DNA of 12,127 bases from 73-13 sp035555435 (GTDB lineage Bacteria > Actinomycetota > Actinomycetes > Actinomycetales > Microbacteriaceae): contig DATMGN010000052.1 in assembly GCA_035555435.1 (NCBI GenBank), positions 1 through 12,127 on the forward strand. Direction: 5' to 3'. Positions 12,073 through 12,127 of the stretch are shown piece by piece. Under the pieces are notes generated by a model, which saw only the letters and a list, made by a program, of their open reading frames with translations, was not told the origin of the DNA and did no database searches. Numbering within the stretch: position 1 is the stretch's first letter; each line of letters begins with the position of its first letter. The translations under genes and the position numbers were made by a program.

Positions 12073-12099
12073 AGCCCCTGATTCGTCAGGGGTTTTCTT
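12073..12099 (+). terminator. Intrinsic terminator after tRNA-Gln
   Basis: AGCCCCTGA (12073-12081) pairs with TCAGGGGTT (12086-12094), including one G-T pair, around a TTCG tetraloop. The core 7 bp are perfect and the run TTTTCTT follows at 12093-12099. This is the only classical Rho-independent terminator in the window. It marks the end of the tRNA unit; the last 28 bases of the window (12100-12127) hold nothing I can identify. Confidence 0.92.
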
Positions 12100-12127
12100 G
12101 TTCGACGAAGGCGCTGCTGGCGATGAC

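Noticed and set aside
1..12127. Mobile element, prophage or CRISPR array
   Set aside because: No transposase, integrase or phage gene, no flanking inverted repeats with target duplications, and no regularly spaced repeats were seen.

Overview
The window is high-GC, densely packed bacterial DNA and looks like the chromosome of an actinobacterium. The GltX, LeuB and SerA sequences and several leaderless-looking starts fit a Microbacteriaceae-like organism, but I cannot name a genus from the sequence alone. I see no integrase, transposase, CRISPR array or phage gene.

The backbone is amino-acid biosynthesis plus translation: the 3' part of ilvC (1-906), serA (3136-4731), leuB (7407-8459), ilvE (8493-9599), a fumarylacetoacetate-hydrolase-family gene (9596-10372) and gltX (10425-11918). 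A tRNA-Gln(CTG) (11992-12066) with its own promoter and a strong intrinsic terminator (to 12099) follows. From general knowledge, ilvC, serA, leuB, an FAH-family gene and gltX lie in the same order in other actinobacteria such as Mycobacterium tuberculosis, so this is a conserved neighbourhood. IlvC, LeuB and IlvE serve branched-chain amino acid synthesis and SerA opens the serine pathway. GltX charges tRNA-Glu and, in bacteria lacking GlnRS, also mischarges tRNA-Gln.

Two cargo blocks interrupt that backbone. The first is a divergent pair between ilvC and serA. It consists of a 3-alpha-hydroxysteroid-dehydrogenase/carbonyl-reductase-like SDR on the minus strand (969-1841) and an Old Yellow Enzyme-family flavin oxidoreductase on the plus strand (1908-3083), with back-to-back -10 elements in a 66-bp gap. 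The second is a gene for a large exported, membrane-anchored protein (4826-7375) between serA and leuB. It has a signal peptide, an N-terminal domain I cannot name, two tandem repeats of about 135 residues, a beta-rich domain, a low-complexity stalk and a C-terminal transmembrane anchor. It has its own promoter-like sequence.

The most distinctive regulatory pattern is a TAnnnT hexamer placed 6-8 nt upstream of the start codons of the SDR, OYE, leuB and gltX genes, as expected for leaderless transcripts. serA instead has a -10-like hexamer 41 nt upstream plus a Shine-Dalgarno sequence. ilvE has a normal Shine-Dalgarno, and the FAH-family gene overlaps ilvE by 4 bp. The least understood items are the surface protein and the SDR/OYE pair. 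I found no clear evidence of a wholly new multi-gene system.
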